From NCBI GenBank assembly GCA_023435225.1, contig JAEYRX010000020.1, positions 62,001 through 126,000 on the forward strand: a stretch of DNA of 64,000 nt, written 5' to 3'. Below, piece by piece: positions 63,182 through 64,000 of this stretch. Position numbers and translations under genes: made by a program. How positions within the stretch are numbered: position 1 is the stretch's first letter; each line of letters opens with the position of its first letter. The notes below the pieces were generated by a model. That model saw nothing but the letters and a program-made list of their open reading frames with translations, was not told the DNA's origin and searched no databases. The DNA is from Bacillota bacterium. GTDB taxonomy: Bacteria > Bacillota > UBA4882 > UBA8346.

Positions 63182-63331
63182 TTACTTAACGCCGCTCATC
63201 GCCAATACAGCTAATACAATCACTAAAGCGATTATTACACCCGGCTCAATTCGGGCGGGAATAAAATTACCGGATTTTCCGTAATAACCGATACCTGGAA
63301 CGATAATACTACCGCACCTCAATGCCCTTTC
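63182..63331 (-). pseudogene. Remnant of a second sugar ABC permease gene
   Basis: On the minus strand, in a frame other than that of the adjacent permease, about 48 codons read ALRCGSIIVPGIGYYG, then NFIPARIEPGVIIALVIVLAVL and end at a stop (63182-63184). This closely parallels ALRDFKIVIPWLGTQN...FFIPCEIKPGVIVVVVLIVLFAVL of the neighbouring permease. The rest of the gene is missing, so it is a deleted tandem or duplicate copy. Confidence 0.75.
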
Positions 63332-63333
63332 GG

Positions 63334-64000
63334 TTACCCTTGGTTCTCGGCCTTTTTCTTACCCTGCAGCCGGTGCGGTTTCAGCCAGAGAGGTAGAGCA
63401 AGTCTGAATTTACTCCTGCCACGCAACGACATAACTATGCTTTGCAGCACAATGAAGAGATACAGCATGAGCCCGCTTACCATCGCTTGAAAGTTTGATT
63501 GGACACCCGCCGCACGGATCAGTTCATTGATTATCAGAAGAGTCAGCGTACCTATTGGCGCGCCAAGCAGGTTACCCACGCCGCCGTTGAGCAGAATGCC
63601 GCCTATTACATTCGAGGCTATTGCTTTTATTTCGAACAACGCCCCGTTTCCTATATTGCCGGCTCCTGTTGTCATGATGAACACAAAGCCTGCGATACCG
63701 GCCGTCAATCCGCATATCACGTATGAGAAGAATGTCGTTCTCTTTACGTTGATACCGAGCATCCGAGCGCTCTGACTATTGCCGCCAACAGCGTAGACAT
63801 TACGCCCGAAACGCGACCACTTCATAAGGACGGCGAAAAGGACAATAAGGACCACCACAACTATGACGCCTGGTTTGATTTCACACGGGATGAAAAAGCC
63901 CAGTCTATTTTGGGTGCCAAGCCAAGGAATCACTATCTTAAAATCCCGCAAAGCAACAAAAGCAGGCATGGTCACGTTGATCGGATCTTTGTGGAGTGTC
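63334..64000 (-). CDS. Sugar ABC importer permease (RbsC/XylH type), partial
   Basis: The C-terminal part of a CUT2-class permease. The reading frame stays open to the window end (about eight codons beyond the GTG at 63975, including LHKDPINVTM), so the true start lies outside. GRNVYAVGGNSQSARMLGINVKR is the family motif, followed by four membrane helices and a basic tail. The DNA is visibly richer in G and C than the flanking genes, which may mean recent transfer. It would import the pentose sensed by the downstream system. Confidence 0.88.
   Translation of the reverse strand, partial: TLHKDPINVTMPAFVALRDFKIVIPWLGTQNRLGFFIPCEIKPGVIVVVVLIVLFAVLMKWSRFGRNVYAVGGNSQSARMLGINVKRTTFFSYVICGLTAGIAGFVFIMTTGAGNIGNGALFEIKAIASNVIGGILLNGGVGNLLGAPIGTLTLLIINELIRAAGVQSNFQAMVSGLMLYLFIVLQSIVMSLRGRSKFRLALPLWLKPHRLQGKKKAENQG

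Noticed and set aside
63499..63775. Two plus-strand frames over the permease
   Set aside because: Shadows in other frames of the GC-richer permease gene.

Overview
The window looks like chromosome of an AT-rich, endospore-forming member of the Bacillota. The main evidence is the spoIID-spoIIQ-spoIIID-mbl run at 4418-7675, the order known from Bacillus and Clostridia. Sugar control also uses Bacillota-type regulators: an AraR-like protein with TTGTACGTACA boxes, YesN/YesM two-component proteins and a LacI protein. None of the three sugar or anion binding proteins has a lipobox cysteine, and a CsgG-type protein is present, so a second (outer) membrane is possible. A Limnochordia/Hydrogenispora-like lineage is a guess only. 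I see no rRNA, tRNA, CRISPR array or prophage.

Layout. 0.1-4.2 kb: a four-BON-domain protein, CCA-adding enzyme, a membrane polyferredoxin and an overlooked 52-codon gene. 4.4-7.7 kb: sporulation and cell-shape cluster. 8.1-18.7 kb: KtrBA potassium uptake followed by mixed housekeeping genes (PspC, TtcA-like, LppM-like, CapA-like, CsgG-like, asd, Ntn hydrolase, C-GCAxxG-C-C, 2H phosphoesterase, DsrE, ACT). 19.3-30.8 kb: a chemoreceptor, a TetR-HlyD-ABC exporter operon resembling YbhG-F-S-R with the double ATPase split in two, an ImmA/IrrE-membrane protein pair, and a NitT/TauT-type importer.

31-44 kb is a xylan/xylo-oligosaccharide locus: GH1 glucosidase, AraC regulator, SGNH esterase, secreted GH30 enzyme with three binding modules, an importer without its own ATPase, a GH52-like xylosidase and a LacI repressor with two perfect operators. 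44.6-51.3 kb: a strikingly degenerate CarB paralogue, an IclR regulator, a PilZ protein and a solo IS481-like transposase with a mutated catalytic Asp. 51.6-64 kb is an L-arabinose/pentose locus on the minus strand: sugar permease (cut by the window end) and a decayed permease remnant, an orphan Cache protein, a binding protein-YesM-YesN three-component sensor, AraR, FGGY kinase, AraD and a FucI-type isomerase that probably replaces AraA.

Several intergenic gaps carry structured repeats. A ~103-bp palindromic element occurs three times (18.7, 30.9 and 51.3 kb). Two unrelated nested hairpins sit side by side at 13.2-13.4 kb. All of these share an apical loop of the form C-GGNWTTAG-G although their stems differ, which suggests one structure-defined family. 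A second class of low-complexity, about 7-10-nt-unit repeats fills gaps in and near the exporter operon.
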